DNA of 64,000 nucleotides from Thermovibrio ammonificans HB-1 (GTDB lineage: Bacteria > Aquificota > Aquificia > Desulfurobacteriales > Desulfurobacteriaceae), in the NCBI RefSeq assembly GCF_000185805.1, contig NC_014926.1, positions 390,418 to 454,417 on the forward strand, read 5' to 3'. The translations under genes and the position numbers were made by a program. Under the pieces are notes generated by a model that did no database searches, was not told where the DNA came from, and saw nothing but the letters and a program-made list of their open reading frames with translations. Below are positions 1-9,118 of the stretch, piece after piece (positions within the stretch are counted from its first letter, which is position 1; the number at the start of each line of letters is the position of its first letter).

Positions 1-548
1 GCCCCCACCGTTGCCGCAAGTATTCCGGCAGATATGCACTCTCTGGTAGACCTCCCCGGTTTTAAGGTTTTGAACTCTTTAACTTCAGGTAGCAGGGCGG
101 TCTTTTCTCTTAAGGCCTCTGCCATTGTGTAAAGGCCCGGGAGTATGTAGCCTCCGACAAACTCCTTCTCCTTTACTGCGTCTATTACGGTTGCCGTTCC
201 GCAGCTTACAACTACGTAGCTTTCAAAGTGGTGCAGGGCGCTCATTGCCGCCAGCCTGTCGGCCCCCATTTTGGAGCCGTAGTTTACGTTTATCGGGAGC
301 TTTTGGGCCCGGGAGACTGAAAAGCTCTGGGGAAAGAGCTTGTCTATGAGTCGGGATACTTCGGGAACAACCGAGGCGTAGGCAAGGGGGGTGCCGGAAA
401 GGTTTTTAAGTTGGAGGGGAAGCTCCTCGGAGGCTCTTGCCGTAGGAACGGTAAAGAGGGAGAAGAGCTTCCCCCCTTCAAACAGGGCCGCCTTTACCGC
501 CGTGTTCCCTACGTCGAGGACAACCAGTTTACGTTCTGTACTCTGCAT
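1..548 (-). CDS. coaX: type III pantothenate kinase, C-terminus cut by the window edge
   Basis: Phosphorylates pantothenate in the first step of coenzyme A synthesis. The frame begins at ATG 546-548, inside the end of argJ (20-base overlap), and stays open to the left edge, giving about 182 residues of a family usually near 250-260. Visible ASKHA-fold motifs are DVGNT at residues 12-16 (phosphate binding), GADR near 95-98 and SCGTAT near 115-120. These are typical of CoaX rather than the type I or II kinases. The overlap with argJ suggests translational coupling on the minus strand. No defect is seen in the visible part. Confidence 0.9.
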   Translation of the reverse strand, partial: MQSTERKLVVLDVGNTAVKAALFEGGKLFSLFTVPTARASEELPLQLKNLSGTPLAYASVVPEVSRLIDKLFPQSFSVSRAQKLPINVNYGSKMGADRLAAMSALHHFESYVVVSCGTATVIDAVKEKEFVGGYILPGLYTMAEALREKTALLPEVKEFKTLKPGRSTRECISAGILAATVG

Positions 549-1701
549 TTATTCTCACGTAGTCGTAGGTTAGGTCGCAGGTAAGGTAGGTGAAGGAAAA
601 GCTCCCCAGGTTGAGGTTTAGCCTTATTACAACCTCTTGGCTCTCCTTCATGTAGTTGGATACCGCCTCTTCCGAGAACTCGGCTCTTCCCCCTTTAAAG
701 AGCAGGTAGGAGCCGAAGTAGAGCTCCGTCTGCTCCTCTACTATGCCCGCTCCTGCAGAGCCGGCCGCGGCGAGCACCCTGCCCCAGTTGGGGTCGTTCC
801 CGAAAACGGCCGTTTTAACAAGGGGCGACAGGGCTACTTTCCTCGCCACGCTCCTTGCCTGCTGCGGGCTTTCCGCTCCTTCAACTACAACCCGTATGAC
901 CTTTGTGGCGCCTTCGCCGTCTTTTACTATTTGGTAGGCGAGTTTTTCGAGTACTTCGGTAAGGGCAACTTTAAATAGCGAGTAGTTCTCCTCGGTTATT
1001 TCCACTCCGGACTTTCCGGTGGAGAGGAGGAAGACGCAGTCGTTTGTGCTCATATCTCCGTCTACGGTGATTGCGTTGAACGTTACCTCTACGGCCTCCT
1101 TTAGGGCCCGCTGAAGCAGCTCTTTGGGAACCTTTGCGTCTGTTGCAACGAAGGAGAGCATTGTGGCCATTGCAGGGTCTATCATTCCTGCCCCCTTTGC
1201 GATTCCGCCGACCACAAAGCCCGAGCTCTCTTTGAATGCCAGTTTGGGGAAGATATCGGTTGTCATTATCGCCCTTGCGGGCTCTTCCCCTTGGGCCTTT
1301 CCGAGGTTTGCCACCGCTTGGGCTATGCCGGTTCTGACTCTATCCATGGGCAGCGGCTCTCCGATTACTCCCGTTGAGGCCACCAGGAACCTTCCCTTTC
1401 CTGTGAGCTGAGAGGCGAGTGAGGCCATTTCCAGTGCGTCTTTTATCCCCCTTTCGCCTGTGCAGGCGTTTGCGTTGCCGCTGTTTGCCACAATGCCCGA
1501 TACCTTACCGCTGAGCTCCATGCTCACCTTTACCGGTGCGGCTTTAACGTCGTTGGTTGTGTAAACGGCTGCAAACTCTGCCGGCTCCTCGGTTACAACA
1601 ACGAGGAGGTCGGGCCTCTCCTGGGGTTTGGCGGTTTTTTTTATGCCGGCCCTTGCAACTCCGCAGGTTATTCCCGGAACTTCGGCAATTCCTTTAGCCA
1701 T
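529..1701 (-). CDS. argJ: bifunctional ornithine acetyltransferase / N-acetylglutamate synthase
   Basis: Moves the acetyl group from N-acetylornithine to glutamate and may also make N-acetylglutamate from acetyl-CoA, so arginine synthesis recycles acetate. The 390-residue length fits the family. The autocleavage region is recognisable as ATMLSF near residues 179-184, where the Thr becomes the N-terminal nucleophile of the beta chain. DPNWGR near the C-terminus is also characteristic. It starts at ATG 1699-1701, divergent from the Trm10-like gene, and its stop overlaps the start of coaX. argB lies about 56 kb away, so arginine genes are dispersed. Confidence 0.95.
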   Translation of the reverse strand: MAKGIAEVPGITCGVARAGIKKTAKPQERPDLLVVVTEEPAEFAAVYTTNDVKAAPVKVSMELSGKVSGIVANSGNANACTGERGIKDALEMASLASQLTGKGRFLVASTGVIGEPLPMDRVRTGIAQAVANLGKAQGEEPARAIMTTDIFPKLAFKESSGFVVGGIAKGAGMIDPAMATMLSFVATDAKVPKELLQRALKEAVEVTFNAITVDGDMSTNDCVFLLSTGKSGVEITEENYSLFKVALTEVLEKLAYQIVKDGEGATKVIRVVVEGAESPQQARSVARKVALSPLVKTAVFGNDPNWGRVLAAAGSAGAGIVEEQTELYFGSYLLFKGGRAEFSEEAVSNYMKESQEVVIRLNLNLGSFSFTYLTCDLTYDYVRINAEYRT

Positions 1702-1716
1702 AGTGCCTCCGCTTTC

Positions 1717-1722
1717 TATAAT
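1717..1722 (+). promoter_or_regulatory. possible -10 element upstream of the Trm10-like gene
   Basis: A perfect TATAAT lies in the short divergent gap between argJ and the rightward gene starting at 1761. No good -35 is seen at the usual distance, since the candidate region falls on the argJ start, so this is a weak call. Confidence 0.3.
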
Positions 1723-1760
1723 TGTGGTTACTTCTGTGTAAGTTTAACACCGGAGGGGCC

Positions 1761-2849
1761 GTGAAGTTCAGGAAACCCAAGGAGCTGGTTGCTGAAGCCC
1801 TTGTTCGGACGGGAGTGAAACGCCCGAAACTGCTTTTTCAGCCCGGCAGGGGAGATTTCTTTAACCGCATAGCTTACAGGCTCGTTAAGGGGGATTACGG
1901 AGTTGTTAGGGCTGAAGAGCTCGGTGAGGAGATAAGGCCCGGTAAGGTTGTAGAGGAGTGTGGCGAGCTGAAGCTCCTCGCTTTTCGCGGAGCCGTAGAG
2001 GCCGACGCCGCTGTAGTGAGGCGGCCGGGAACGGTTGACCTTTCGGGGGTGAAGCTCTCTTACCCGGACTTTGCCGTAGACCTTTCCCTCTCTTCGGAGC
2101 TTCTTCCCCAAGAGCGTAAAAGCCTTGCCGTTCAGCTCGAGATAGCCTACGGCACCGTTAAAGACTTTTTCACTCCGGAGAACTTTTTCCTGACCGGCGT
2201 TACCCCCGAAGCCCAGCGCTTCCTCGGGGAGTTTTTCTCACCGCGGGTACCTTTTCCGGTTCTCGGTAGCCTTAAGGGTTACGATACCGTTATAGTTCTT
2301 GACCCTTCCGGGGAGAAGGAGTTTACCCACGAGGAGGTTACCCCGAACACGCTGATAGTTGTAGGCGGTATAGTCGACAGCAGTAAACGCCTTGAGGGCT
2401 CTACCAGGCGGATAATTCCCGAGGCGTTCCACAGGAGAATCACCTATAAAGGTATAGTTGAGCTGGTTCCCGATAGGATAAACGAGATAATAAAAATCGT
2501 ATGCGATTACCTTACTTCAGACTCCTCCCTTTACGAGGCCGTAAGGCGCAACCTTACAAGGGACTCTAAGCTCCACTTTATGAGGCGGCTCGTTCAAAAC
2601 AGTATAGTCCGCTTCAGGTATAGGGGAGAGCTTCTAAGAGGCATTCCTTACGACCTTTACCGAAAGTGGAAGGAGGAGCTCTCCCTTACCGATTTTTACT
2701 TCCGGAAGGCGGCAAAGCACGTGGGCGGTTTCTTCGTTTTTCGCCCATCAATCTTTGATAAAGTAACCGGTAGAGAGAGAGTTAGGGGAAAGGAAGTTTT
2801 TGTTCTGAAGGAGCTTAACGATGAAGACGTGGTTGTCAGGTATCCTTGA
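1761..2849 (+). CDS. Trm10-like SPOUT tRNA methyltransferase (probable)
   Basis: Probable SPOUT-fold, SAM-dependent tRNA methyltransferase related to the archaeal/eukaryal Trm10 family, which methylates N1 of purine 9. The C-terminal half carries GGIVDSSKRLEG followed by RRITYKG and VPDRIN, resembling the SAM-binding knot of archaeal Trm10. The N-terminal ~150 residues match nothing I recognise. I chose GTG 1761 (362 residues) because a GGAGGGG lies just before it; an upstream TTG at 1722 has no such site. cysM starts inside its last 29 bases. The family call is from remembered motif similarity; substrate base and position are inferred. Confidence 0.55.
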   Translation: MKFRKPKELVAEALVRTGVKRPKLLFQPGRGDFFNRIAYRLVKGDYGVVRAEELGEEIRPGKVVEECGELKLLAFRGAVEADAAVVRRPGTVDLSGVKLSYPDFAVDLSLSSELLPQERKSLAVQLEIAYGTVKDFFTPENFFLTGVTPEAQRFLGEFFSPRVPFPVLGSLKGYDTVIVLDPSGEKEFTHEEVTPNTLIVVGGIVDSSKRLEGSTRRIIPEAFHRRITYKGIVELVPDRINEIIKIVCDYLTSDSSLYEAVRRNLTRDSKLHFMRRLVQNSIVRFRYRGELLRGIPYDLYRKWKEELSLTDFYFRKAAKHVGGFFVFRPSIFDKVTGRERVRGKEVFVLKELNDEDVVVRYP

Positions 2850-3732
2850 CGCTGTTGGAAATACGCCCCTGCTCAGGGTTGAGCTCGGCGGGGTGGAGGT
2901 TTTCCTGAAGCTCGAATCTTTCAATCCCGGCGGCTCTATAAAGGACAGGGTGGCAAAGGCGATAATCGAAGAGGGAGAGCGCTCCGGGGAGCTTACACCC
3001 GATAAAACTGTTATAGAGGCCACAAGCGGTAATACCGGAATAGGCCTTGCCATGGTTTGTGCCGCTAAAGGCTACAGGTGCCTGATAGTGATGCCCGAGA
3101 ACATGAGCCAAGAGCGGAAGAAGATTCTCAGGGCTTACGGTGCCGAGCTTCTGCTAACTCCGGCAGAAGAGGGGGTGGCAGGCGCCGTTAGGCGGGCCCA
3201 AGAGCTGGTAGAGAGGGAACCCGAGCGCTTTTTCCCTGCGCGCCAGTTTGAGAACCCGGTGAACCCTAAAGTTCACTACGAGCAGACCGCCCTTGAGGTT
3301 CTTACCCAGTTGGGGCGCCTTCCTGCCCTTTTTGTTGCAGGTATAGGCACCGGAGGCACATTTACCGGGATGGCAAGGCGCTTTAAGGAGGTGAACCCCA
3401 ACTGTCTGTGCGTTGCCGTTGAGCCCGATACCTGTGCACCCCTTTCGGGAGGCCCCGTCGGCCCCCATAGGATACAGGGAATAGGGGCCGGTTTCGTTCC
3501 TAAAACCCTCGATAGAGGCCTTGTTGATAGGGTAGAAACCGTCTCCTACGAAGAGGCTCGGGAGTTTACAAGGCGCCTTGCAAAAGAGTTCGGGGTTCTG
3601 TGCGGCGTTTCAACCGGGGCCAACCTGGCGGTTGCCGTTAGGGTTGCAAAAGACGTGAAGCCCAACGGGCCGGTTGTAACGGTTGCTCCCGATACCGGCG
3701 AGCGTTACCTCTCGACCGACCTGTTTGAGTGA
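2821..3732 (+). CDS. cysM: cysteine synthase (O-acetylserine sulfhydrylase, CysM/CysK family)
   Basis: PLP enzyme making cysteine from O-acetylserine and sulfide, the step after CysE, whose gene lies at 24.7 kb. Lys41 in PGGSIKDR is the expected PLP Schiff-base lysine; TSGNTG near residues 69-74 binds the substrate carboxylate and GIGTGGT near 173-179 holds the PLP phosphate. At 303 residues it is typical. It overlaps the preceding gene by 29 bases, and the next gene's GTG overlaps its stop codon (GTGA), so translation is probably coupled. CysM versus CysK specificity cannot be settled from sequence alone. Confidence 0.93.
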   Translation: MKTWLSGILDAVGNTPLLRVELGGVEVFLKLESFNPGGSIKDRVAKAIIEEGERSGELTPDKTVIEATSGNTGIGLAMVCAAKGYRCLIVMPENMSQERKKILRAYGAELLLTPAEEGVAGAVRRAQELVEREPERFFPARQFENPVNPKVHYEQTALEVLTQLGRLPALFVAGIGTGGTFTGMARRFKEVNPNCLCVAVEPDTCAPLSGGPVGPHRIQGIGAGFVPKTLDRGLVDRVETVSYEEAREFTRRLAKEFGVLCGVSTGANLAVAVRVAKDVKPNGPVVTVAPDTGERYLSTDLFE

Positions 3733-4742
3733 GGGAGCGGGTGGAAATCAGGAGGATAGAGGGGATAATTCCCGTAGAGGCAGTCTCCCGGAACCTGCCC
3801 GTTAAGTGGGAGAACTTCTCCTACCGGCAGATGAGGCAGCTACTCTCCCTTGTGAGCAAGGGGGAGCAGAAGGGAAAGGGGGAGTTTGAGGACATAATCA
3901 GGGCCACGTTCCTCGGCTACACCCCGGAGGGGAAGGCCAAGCTCCGCTCCGGTAAGTTGACCCTTATTGCCGATGTTAAGCTACCGGTTGAGCTTCAGGA
4001 GGGGCAGGAGCTCCTTCTCAGGCTGAAGGAGGTTTCGCCGAAGCTCGTTTTCTCTTTGGTCTCCGCCGGAGTTTCGCCGAAGGAACTTTCAAAGTTTGTG
4101 GCTTCGGTTCTGGGTAAGCTCCTTAAGGGCGAACCCCTTCCCTTAAACGCCGTATTTACGCCTGCGGTTGTTACCTACCTTGAGGAGCTTTTTAAAAAAG
4201 AGCTTCCCCAGCTTGCCCCCGCCTTCGGGGAGTTTAAGGAGGCCCTTCTTAAGGGAGACCCTGCCGCCGCCGTGAGCCGGTATGCGCTTGTTGGGCTGCT
4301 GCTTCTGATAGACAACTTTGAACAGTTTAAGCCCCGCCTACCCCGCTGGGTCACCAAGGAGAAGCTCACCGAGCTTCTGAACACCCTTTTGGGCGTTTAC
4401 GCCCTCTACCTGGTTACCGGAACTGTGATTGTTCCCCTTTTAACCGTTTCGGACTTTAAGGGGAGGCTCTTTGTGAAAAGGGAGGGGGAGCTCTTTAAGG
4501 CGCTGCTCGAGCTTGAAACCCCCAAGGGGGAGCTGAAGGCCCTTTTGAAGCTCTTGGGGTATGAGCTCTCGGTAGACCTCTGGGCCGAAGAGCCTTTAAA
4601 AGAGCTTTTAAGGCCCGAAGAGCTTGCCGCAGAGCTTGAGTCGGTCGGCTTTAAGGTGGTTTACTGCAAGTTCTCTCCGGGAGAGCTTCACCCCCGGGAA
4701 GAGGGCTTTCTGAAGGGAAGCTCTTTTGAGTTCTTAGCCTAA
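3729..4742 (+). CDS. hypothetical protein, FliK-like
   Basis: Unassigned 337-residue protein starting at GTG 3729, which overlaps the cysM stop by four bases. An N-terminal block around residues 70-115 of the form 'V-x-LPVELQEGQELLLRL' and a C-terminal block around 240-325 (GRLFV, LELETPKGEL, LLGYELSVDL) recall the domain layout of divergent hook-length control (FliK) proteins. No signal peptide or membrane segment is seen, and no other flagellar gene lies in the window. Its stop overlaps the oppositely oriented ThyX-like gene by nine bases. The FliK link is a weak inference. Confidence 0.4.
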   Translation: MRERVEIRRIEGIIPVEAVSRNLPVKWENFSYRQMRQLLSLVSKGEQKGKGEFEDIIRATFLGYTPEGKAKLRSGKLTLIADVKLPVELQEGQELLLRLKEVSPKLVFSLVSAGVSPKELSKFVASVLGKLLKGEPLPLNAVFTPAVVTYLEELFKKELPQLAPAFGEFKEALLKGDPAAAVSRYALVGLLLLIDNFEQFKPRLPRWVTKEKLTELLNTLLGVYALYLVTGTVIVPLLTVSDFKGRLFVKREGELFKALLELETPKGELKALLKLLGYELSVDLWAEEPLKELLRPEELAAELESVGFKVVYCKFSPGELHPREEGFLKGSSFEFLA

Positions 4743-5114
4743 GAAGTCGGGGATGAACTTTGAGAGCTCCCGAACCAGCTTTAAGTGAGGCTTCTCCTCT
4801 CTCAGCTCGAGGAGGGTCCTCAGGTTAACCGATAAGATGAAGGAGTCTTCCCTCTCCGAGACCTTAAAGAAGGGTTTATCACACAGAAGCTCAAAGAGCT
4901 CTTCCTTGAACTCCTTTCCCACTTTAAAGGTTAAAACGCCGTGCTCAACAACCGAAAGGTGGCCCATAGAGACCACTCTCTTTACGAGCTCCCGGTCCTC
5001 CTCCTCCCCGTAGCGGGAGAGGAGCTCCTCAAGGGGAAGCCCGGAGTAACAGACCCGGGCGGCCGTTGCAACAACCTTGAGGAGGTTCTCCGTTTGGGAG
5101 AGGAGCTCAACCAT
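4734..5114 (-). CDS. short ThyX-related protein lacking the ThyX signature
   Basis: This 126-residue protein resembles the first half of flavin-dependent thymidylate synthase: ARVCYSG at residues 18-24 and GHLSVVEHGVLTF at 51-63 match the ThyX 'CYS' and 'GH.S..EH..FTF' blocks. Full ThyX is about 200-250 residues and needs the RHR-x7-S motif and a C-terminal half. Here the frame ends in TAA soon after, at a point corresponding to the middle of the family, with no RHR. It is therefore unlikely to be a complete synthase. It begins one base after the rpmE stop (TAAGATG), so it is probably co-transcribed with rpmE. Confidence 0.6.
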   Translation of the reverse strand: MVELLSQTENLLKVVATAARVCYSGLPLEELLSRYGEEEDRELVKRVVSMGHLSVVEHGVLTFKVGKEFKEELFELLCDKPFFKVSEREDSFILSVNLRTLLELREEKPHLKLVRELSKFIPDFLG

Positions 5115-5115
5115 C

Positions 5116-5322
5116 TTAGTACTTGCCCTGGTACTTGGCCATAAACTTCTCTACCCTACCCCTTACAACTTTCTGCTTCTGGGTGCCGGTAAAGAACGGG
5201 TGGCACTGGTTGCAAACCTCTACCTTTATCTCGGGAAACTTAGTGGACCTTGTTACCCAAGTGTTACCGCAGGCACATACAACCCTTGTCTCCCTGTATT
5301 CGGGGTGGATACCCTTCTTCAT
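5116..5322 (-). CDS. rpmE: 50S ribosomal protein L31, zinc-binding form
   Basis: Large-subunit ribosomal protein of 68 residues. It has the four-cysteine zinc form: CxC at residues 16-18 and CNQC at 37-40. It starts with HPEY, as is usual for L31 (MKKGIHPEY). It is preceded by AGGAGG and a good sigma-70-like promoter at 5365-5393, and followed after one base by the ThyX-like gene. The cysteine-containing form is the one normally used in zinc-replete cells. Confidence 0.95.
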   Translation of the reverse strand: MKKGIHPEYRETRVVCACGNTWVTRSTKFPEIKVEVCNQCHPFFTGTQKQKVVRGRVEKFMAKYQGKY

Positions 5323-5364
5323 ACCCGATACCTCCTGATATAATTGGCCGTCGTGCGATTGGAA

Positions 5365-5393
5365 AGTTTAGTTTACCTCTCTGAAGGTGTCAA
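5365..5393 (-). promoter_or_regulatory. sigma-70-type promoter for rpmE
   Basis: On the minus strand TTGACA (5388-5393) is followed after 17 bases by TAAACT (5365-5370), placing transcription start roughly 35 bases upstream of the rpmE ATG. The -35 hexamer abuts the GTG start of the divergent dedA gene. Confidence 0.6.
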
Positions 5394-6029
5394 GTGGACC
5401 TCTCTTCCCTCTACTCCCTTGTAAACGAGAGCGTTAACTTTATAAAGGCCCACCCAGACCTGGCCTGCCTGGTCATATTCACCTGGGCCTTCCTTGAAAC
5501 CGCCCTGCTCTTGGGGCTCTTACTCCCGGCGGAAAAAGTGTTGCTGCTCTCGTCGCTCCTTGCGGCAAAGGGAATTATCTCACCCCTTCAGTTTCTGGTG
5601 TGCGGAACCGTAGGAACGTTTCTCGGCTACACGGTTTCCTACTTCTTCGGGGCTATGCTGGGGGAGGAGCTTCTAACTTCTGTTGCCGCAAAGTTCGGGC
5701 TCTCGGAGGAAAGCCTTAAGAAAACGAAGAGGTTCATCGAGACCCGTGGGGAGCTCTCTTTGGTTGTGGGCAGGTTTCTTCCCGTTGTAAGGCCTCTGCT
5801 GCCGGTTGTTATAGGAGCTTTCAGGCCCTCCTTTTTAAAGTTCTCGCTCCTTAACGCCGTTGGTGCCCTCCTGTGGATACTCTCTTACCTGCTATTTGGA
5901 AACTTGATAGGTTACCTCTTTTCCTTTATTATTAGCCATAAGTTTGTTGCTATCCCTGTTATCCTTCTCGTTCCTACTCTTTACCTAATCTGGAGACGCT
6001 ATGGAAAGAATAGCCGCCACCTTCTCTGA
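5394..6029 (+). CDS. DedA family membrane protein
   Basis: Integral membrane protein of the DedA/Tvp38 (SNARE-associated) family; several members are implicated in undecaprenyl-phosphate or phospholipid translocation. The 211 residues show a hydrophobic N-terminal block with an acidic residue (ETALLLGLLLPAEK), the family signature GRFLPVVRPLLPVVIGA near residues 125-141, and three or more further membrane segments. Start is GTG 5394 after a GAAGG stretch. trpA begins 29 bases before its stop, so the pair is probably co-transcribed. The substrate is unknown. Confidence 0.85.
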   Translation: MDLSSLYSLVNESVNFIKAHPDLACLVIFTWAFLETALLLGLLLPAEKVLLLSSLLAAKGIISPLQFLVCGTVGTFLGYTVSYFFGAMLGEELLTSVAAKFGLSEESLKKTKRFIETRGELSLVVGRFLPVVRPLLPVVIGAFRPSFLKFSLLNAVGALLWILSYLLFGNLIGYLFSFIISHKFVAIPVILLVPTLYLIWRRYGKNSRHLL

Positions 6030-6795
6030 GCTCGAGGCGAGGGGAGAGAAACCTCTTATAGTTTACGCAACTGCCTGTGACCCGAACTGTTCAAAGTCCC
6101 TCGATTTCTTCAAACTCATACTTGAGTTTGCCGACATGGTTGAAGTGGGAATGCCCTTCTCCGACCCCCTTGCCGACGGCCCTACGATTCAGAAAGCCCA
6201 CGAAAGGGCCCTTGCCTCCGGGGCAAACACGGTAAGGGTGTTGGAGCTGGTTGAGAAGCTCAGGGCTTTTGCTCCCACAAAGCCCATAATCCTTATGGGT
6301 TACTACAACCCCATATTCGCATACGGGGAAGACCGCTTCATTAAAGACGCAAAGGCCGCCGGAGCAGACGGCTTCATAGTCCCGGACCTGCCTCCCGAGG
6401 AGGGGAGGGACTTCTCGAGGAAGGCAAAGTCTTTGAAGCTCTCTCCCGTGTTCCTTGCCGCCCCAACCAGCACCGACGAGAGGGTTAAGCTCATAGGGGA
6501 GGTTACGGGAGACTTCATCTACTACGTTTCCGTTACCGGAATAACGGGCGAGAGGGAGAAGCTGGCCTACAAGCAGATAGAGGAGGATATAGCAAGGGTT
6601 AAGCGCATCTCCGGTAAGAGGACGGTGGTAGGCTTCGGTATATCCCGGCCGGAGCATATAAAAGAGATGTATAATAGTCCAGATGGCTTTGTTGTAGGCA
6701 GCGCCGTTGTTAGGCGTATAGAGCAGGAGGACTTTGAAGGGTTGAGAGAGCTTCTCTCCTCTCTGAAAGAAGCGACGAAACGCAGTTCCCTATAA
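6001..6795 (+). CDS. trpA: tryptophan synthase alpha subunit
   Basis: Cleaves indole-3-glycerol phosphate to indole and glyceraldehyde 3-phosphate; indole is then channelled to TrpB. The catalytic pair is present: Glu48 in [10 protein letters not shown] and Asp59 in PLADGP, equivalent to the classical Glu49/Asp60. Phosphate-binding GSAVV near the C-terminus also fits. Length of 264 residues is normal. No other trp gene lies in the window; it sits between dedA and tatA, so the pathway genes are dispersed. Confidence 0.95.
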   Translation: MERIAATFSELEARGEKPLIVYATACDPNCSKSLDFFKLILEFADMVEVGMPFSDPLADGPTIQKAHERALASGANTVRVLELVEKLRAFAPTKPIILMGYYNPIFAYGEDRFIKDAKAAGADGFIVPDLPPEEGRDFSRKAKSLKLSPVFLAAPTSTDERVKLIGEVTGDFIYYVSVTGITGEREKLAYKQIEEDIARVKRISGKRTVVGFGISRPEHIKEMYNSPDGFVVGSAVVRRIEQEDFEGLRELLSSLKEATKRSSL

Positions 6796-6817
6796 AGCCC
6801 TATCTTCTGGAGGTGCC

Positions 6818-7057
6818 ATGTTCGGCATTGGAACCCAAGAGCTAATAATTATTCTGGTTATTGCCCTGCTGATTTTCGGGCCCAAGAAGCTCCCCGAGCT
6901 TGCCCGTTCCATGGGTAAGGCCATAAACGAGTTCAGGAAAGCCTCCTCCGGCCTTATGGACGAAGAGGAGAAGCAGGAGAAGAAAGAGACCACCGTTGCC
7001 AAGTCTGAGCAGACCAAAAAAGAAGAGCAGGTAGAGAAGATAAAGGTTAAGGAATAG
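6818..7057 (+). CDS. tatA: Sec-independent translocase protein TatA/B
   Basis: Pore-forming component of the twin-arginine translocase, which exports folded, often cofactor-bearing proteins. The 79 residues have one N-terminal membrane helix, the FGPKKLPEL hinge, an amphipathic helix and a charged Lys/Glu-rich tail. It is 22 bases after trpA and one base before tatC, forming a minimal Tat pair. No separate tatB is present, consistent with two-component TatAC systems. The hydrogenases in this window lack visible Tat signals, so other substrates must justify it. Confidence 0.93.
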   Translation: MFGIGTQELIIILVIALLIFGPKKLPELARSMGKAINEFRKASSGLMDEEEKQEKKETTVAKSEQTKKEEQVEKIKVKE

Positions 7058-7058
7058 G

Positions 7059-7817
7059 ATGCCCGAGAAACGCCCCCTTCCCGACGAAGAACTTCCGGTA
7101 ACCGAACACATAGAAGAGCTGAGAGAACGCCTCTTTAAGTCGGTGGCCGCCATATTTGTAGGTTTCCTTATTGCGTGGCCATTCAAAAAGGAGCTCCTTC
7201 TGCTCCTTGAAAGGCCCCTTCCCAAGAACCTGCAGGGTAAGCTGATATTCCTCTCCCCTCCCGAGGCCTTCTTCACGGCCCTTAAAATCTCGTTCTTTGC
7301 GGGTATTCTCTTTGCCCTGCCCTTCATCCTCTACCAGGTGTGGAAGTTTATAGAGCCGGGCCTTTACGAGCACGAAAAGCGGTTTATCCTGCCTTTTCTC
7401 TTCTTCTCGGTTCTCTTCTTCTTCCTCGGGGCCTCATTTGCCTACTTCGTTATCCTCCCTTTTGGCTTGAGGTTCCTCCTGGGCTTTATGGGCGACCTCC
7501 TTACGCCCCAAATAACCATAGGGAGCTACGTCTCCTTCGTTATTCAGATGATTCTCGCCTTCGGCTTTGTCTTCCTCCTGCCGGTTATAGTGTGGCTCCT
7601 TTCAAAGCTCGGGGTGATAAACTACAAAATGCTTGAAAATAACCGTAAGTATGCTATCTTAGTTATATTCATAGTAGCGGCAGTCCTTACGCCTCCCGAT
7701 GTGTTCTCTCAAATAATGATGGCACTTCCCCTTTTGGTTCTCTACGAGCTTAGCATCTGGGTCTCCCGCATTGCAGGTAGAAGTGCGAAAGAGAGAGAAG
7801 AAGAGGCTTCAGAATAA
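7059..7817 (+). CDS. tatC: Sec-independent translocase protein TatC
   Basis: Receptor of the twin-arginine translocase; it binds the RR signal peptide. At 252 residues it is typical, with six predicted membrane helices, an N-terminal HIEELRERL motif (residues 16-24) containing the conserved glutamates, and SPPEAFFT near 66-73. A charged C-terminal tail (SAKEREEE) follows the last helix. It begins one base after the tatA stop and is followed by rho after 29 bases. Confidence 0.95.
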   Translation: MPEKRPLPDEELPVTEHIEELRERLFKSVAAIFVGFLIAWPFKKELLLLLERPLPKNLQGKLIFLSPPEAFFTALKISFFAGILFALPFILYQVWKFIEPGLYEHEKRFILPFLFFSVLFFFLGASFAYFVILPFGLRFLLGFMGDLLTPQITIGSYVSFVIQMILAFGFVFLLPVIVWLLSKLGVINYKMLENNRKYAILVIFIVAAVLTPPDVFSQIMMALPLLVLYELSIWVSRIAGRSAKEREEEASE

Positions 7818-7846
7818 ACATTCAAACCAGTTGGAGGGAGAAGTTT

Positions 7847-9118
7847 ATGGCAGAAAACCTTGTAGAGGGTTTTACTATTGACCAGCTCCAGAAAATGAGC
7901 ATTTTCGACCTGAGGAAGATTGCAAAGTCCCTGGGAGTGGAAGTAAAGTCCGCAAAAAAGCAGGAGCTTATAAAGAGGATTCTGGAAAAAGACGCAGAGC
8001 GAAGGGGAGCAATTTTCAGAGTTGGCGTTCTTGAGGTTCTGCCCGACGGTTTCGGCTTTCTCCGCTCTCCCGAGAACAACTACCTGCCGAGCTCGAGCGA
8101 CATCTACGTTTCCCCCTCTCAAATCAGGAAGTTCGGCCTGAGGACCGGGGATACCGTTGCCGGAGAGGTTCGCCCCCCCAAGGAGGGTGAGAAGTACTAT
8201 GCCCTTTTAAAAGTCCACGCTATTAACTGGGAGCCCCCGGAAGTTGCCAAAACCAGGCCCCAGTTCGACCAGCTCACTCCACTGCACCCTACGGAGCGTT
8301 TCAGGCTCGAAAACGACCCCAGCGAGCTCTCTACCAGGGTTGTGGACCTTATAACCCCTGTCGGTAAGGGTCAGAGGGGGCTTATAGTTGCTCCTCCCCG
8401 GGCGGGAAAGACCGTTCTGCTCCAGAAAATTGCCAACGCCATAAAGACCAACTACCCCGATACTTACCTGATTATCCTCCTCATAGACGAGCGCCCCGAG
8501 GAAGTTACCGATATGAAGAGGAACACCCTCGCCGACGAGGTTATCTCCTCTACCTTCGACGAGCCTCCCGAGCGCCACGCCCAGGTTTCCGAGATTGTCA
8601 TAGAGAAGGCCAAGCGCCTTGTGGAGCACAAAAAGGACGTTGTAATACTCCTTGACTCCCTTACCAGGCTTGCAAGGGCCTACAACACCTTAACCCCTCC
8701 AAGTGGTAAGATTCTATCGGGAGGTATAGACGCCCACGCCTTCCACAAGCCCAAGCGGTTCTTCGGCGCGGCAAGGAACATAGAGGAAGGCGGTAGCCTG
8801 ACGATTCTCGCTACGGCGCTTGTGGAGACCGGCTCCCGTATGGACGACGTTATCTTCGAGGAGTTTAAGGGAACCGGAAACATGGAGATAGTGCTCGACA
8901 GGCAGCTTGTTGAGAGGCGGATATTCCCGGCCATAAATATCCACAAGTCGGGAACGAGGAAGGAGGAGCTTCTGCTCTCCGAGTGGGAGCTTAACAGGGT
9001 GTGGATTCTGAGGAGACTCCTGACCTCTATGTCTCCGGTTGAGGCTATGGAGTTCCTCCTTGAGAAGCTGAGGAAGTACAAGACGAACGAAGATTTCCTG
9101 AAGGCGATGAACGCATGA
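7847..9118 (+). CDS. rho: transcription termination factor Rho
   Basis: Hexameric RNA-dependent ATPase that terminates transcription. Of the 423 residues, the first ~45 form the Rho_N helical domain, ~50-125 the cold-shock-like RNA-binding domain (GFGFLRSP), and the rest the RecA-like ATPase with P-loop APPRAGKT, Walker B region [16 protein letters not shown] and the SGGIDA secondary RNA-binding loop. All key elements look intact. A good AGGGAG precedes ATG 7847. gmhA starts within its stop codon (ATGA), linking the two translationally. Confidence 0.97.
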   Translation: MAENLVEGFTIDQLQKMSIFDLRKIAKSLGVEVKSAKKQELIKRILEKDAERRGAIFRVGVLEVLPDGFGFLRSPENNYLPSSSDIYVSPSQIRKFGLRTGDTVAGEVRPPKEGEKYYALLKVHAINWEPPEVAKTRPQFDQLTPLHPTERFRLENDPSELSTRVVDLITPVGKGQRGLIVAPPRAGKTVLLQKIANAIKTNYPDTYLIILLIDERPEEVTDMKRNTLADEVISSTFDEPPERHAQVSEIVIEKAKRLVEHKKDVVILLDSLTRLARAYNTLTPPSGKILSGGIDAHAFHKPKRFFGAARNIEEGGSLTILATALVETGSRMDDVIFEEFKGTGNMEIVLDRQLVERRIFPAINIHKSGTRKEELLLSEWELNRVWILRRLLTSMSPVEAMEFLLEKLRKYKTNEDFLKAMNA

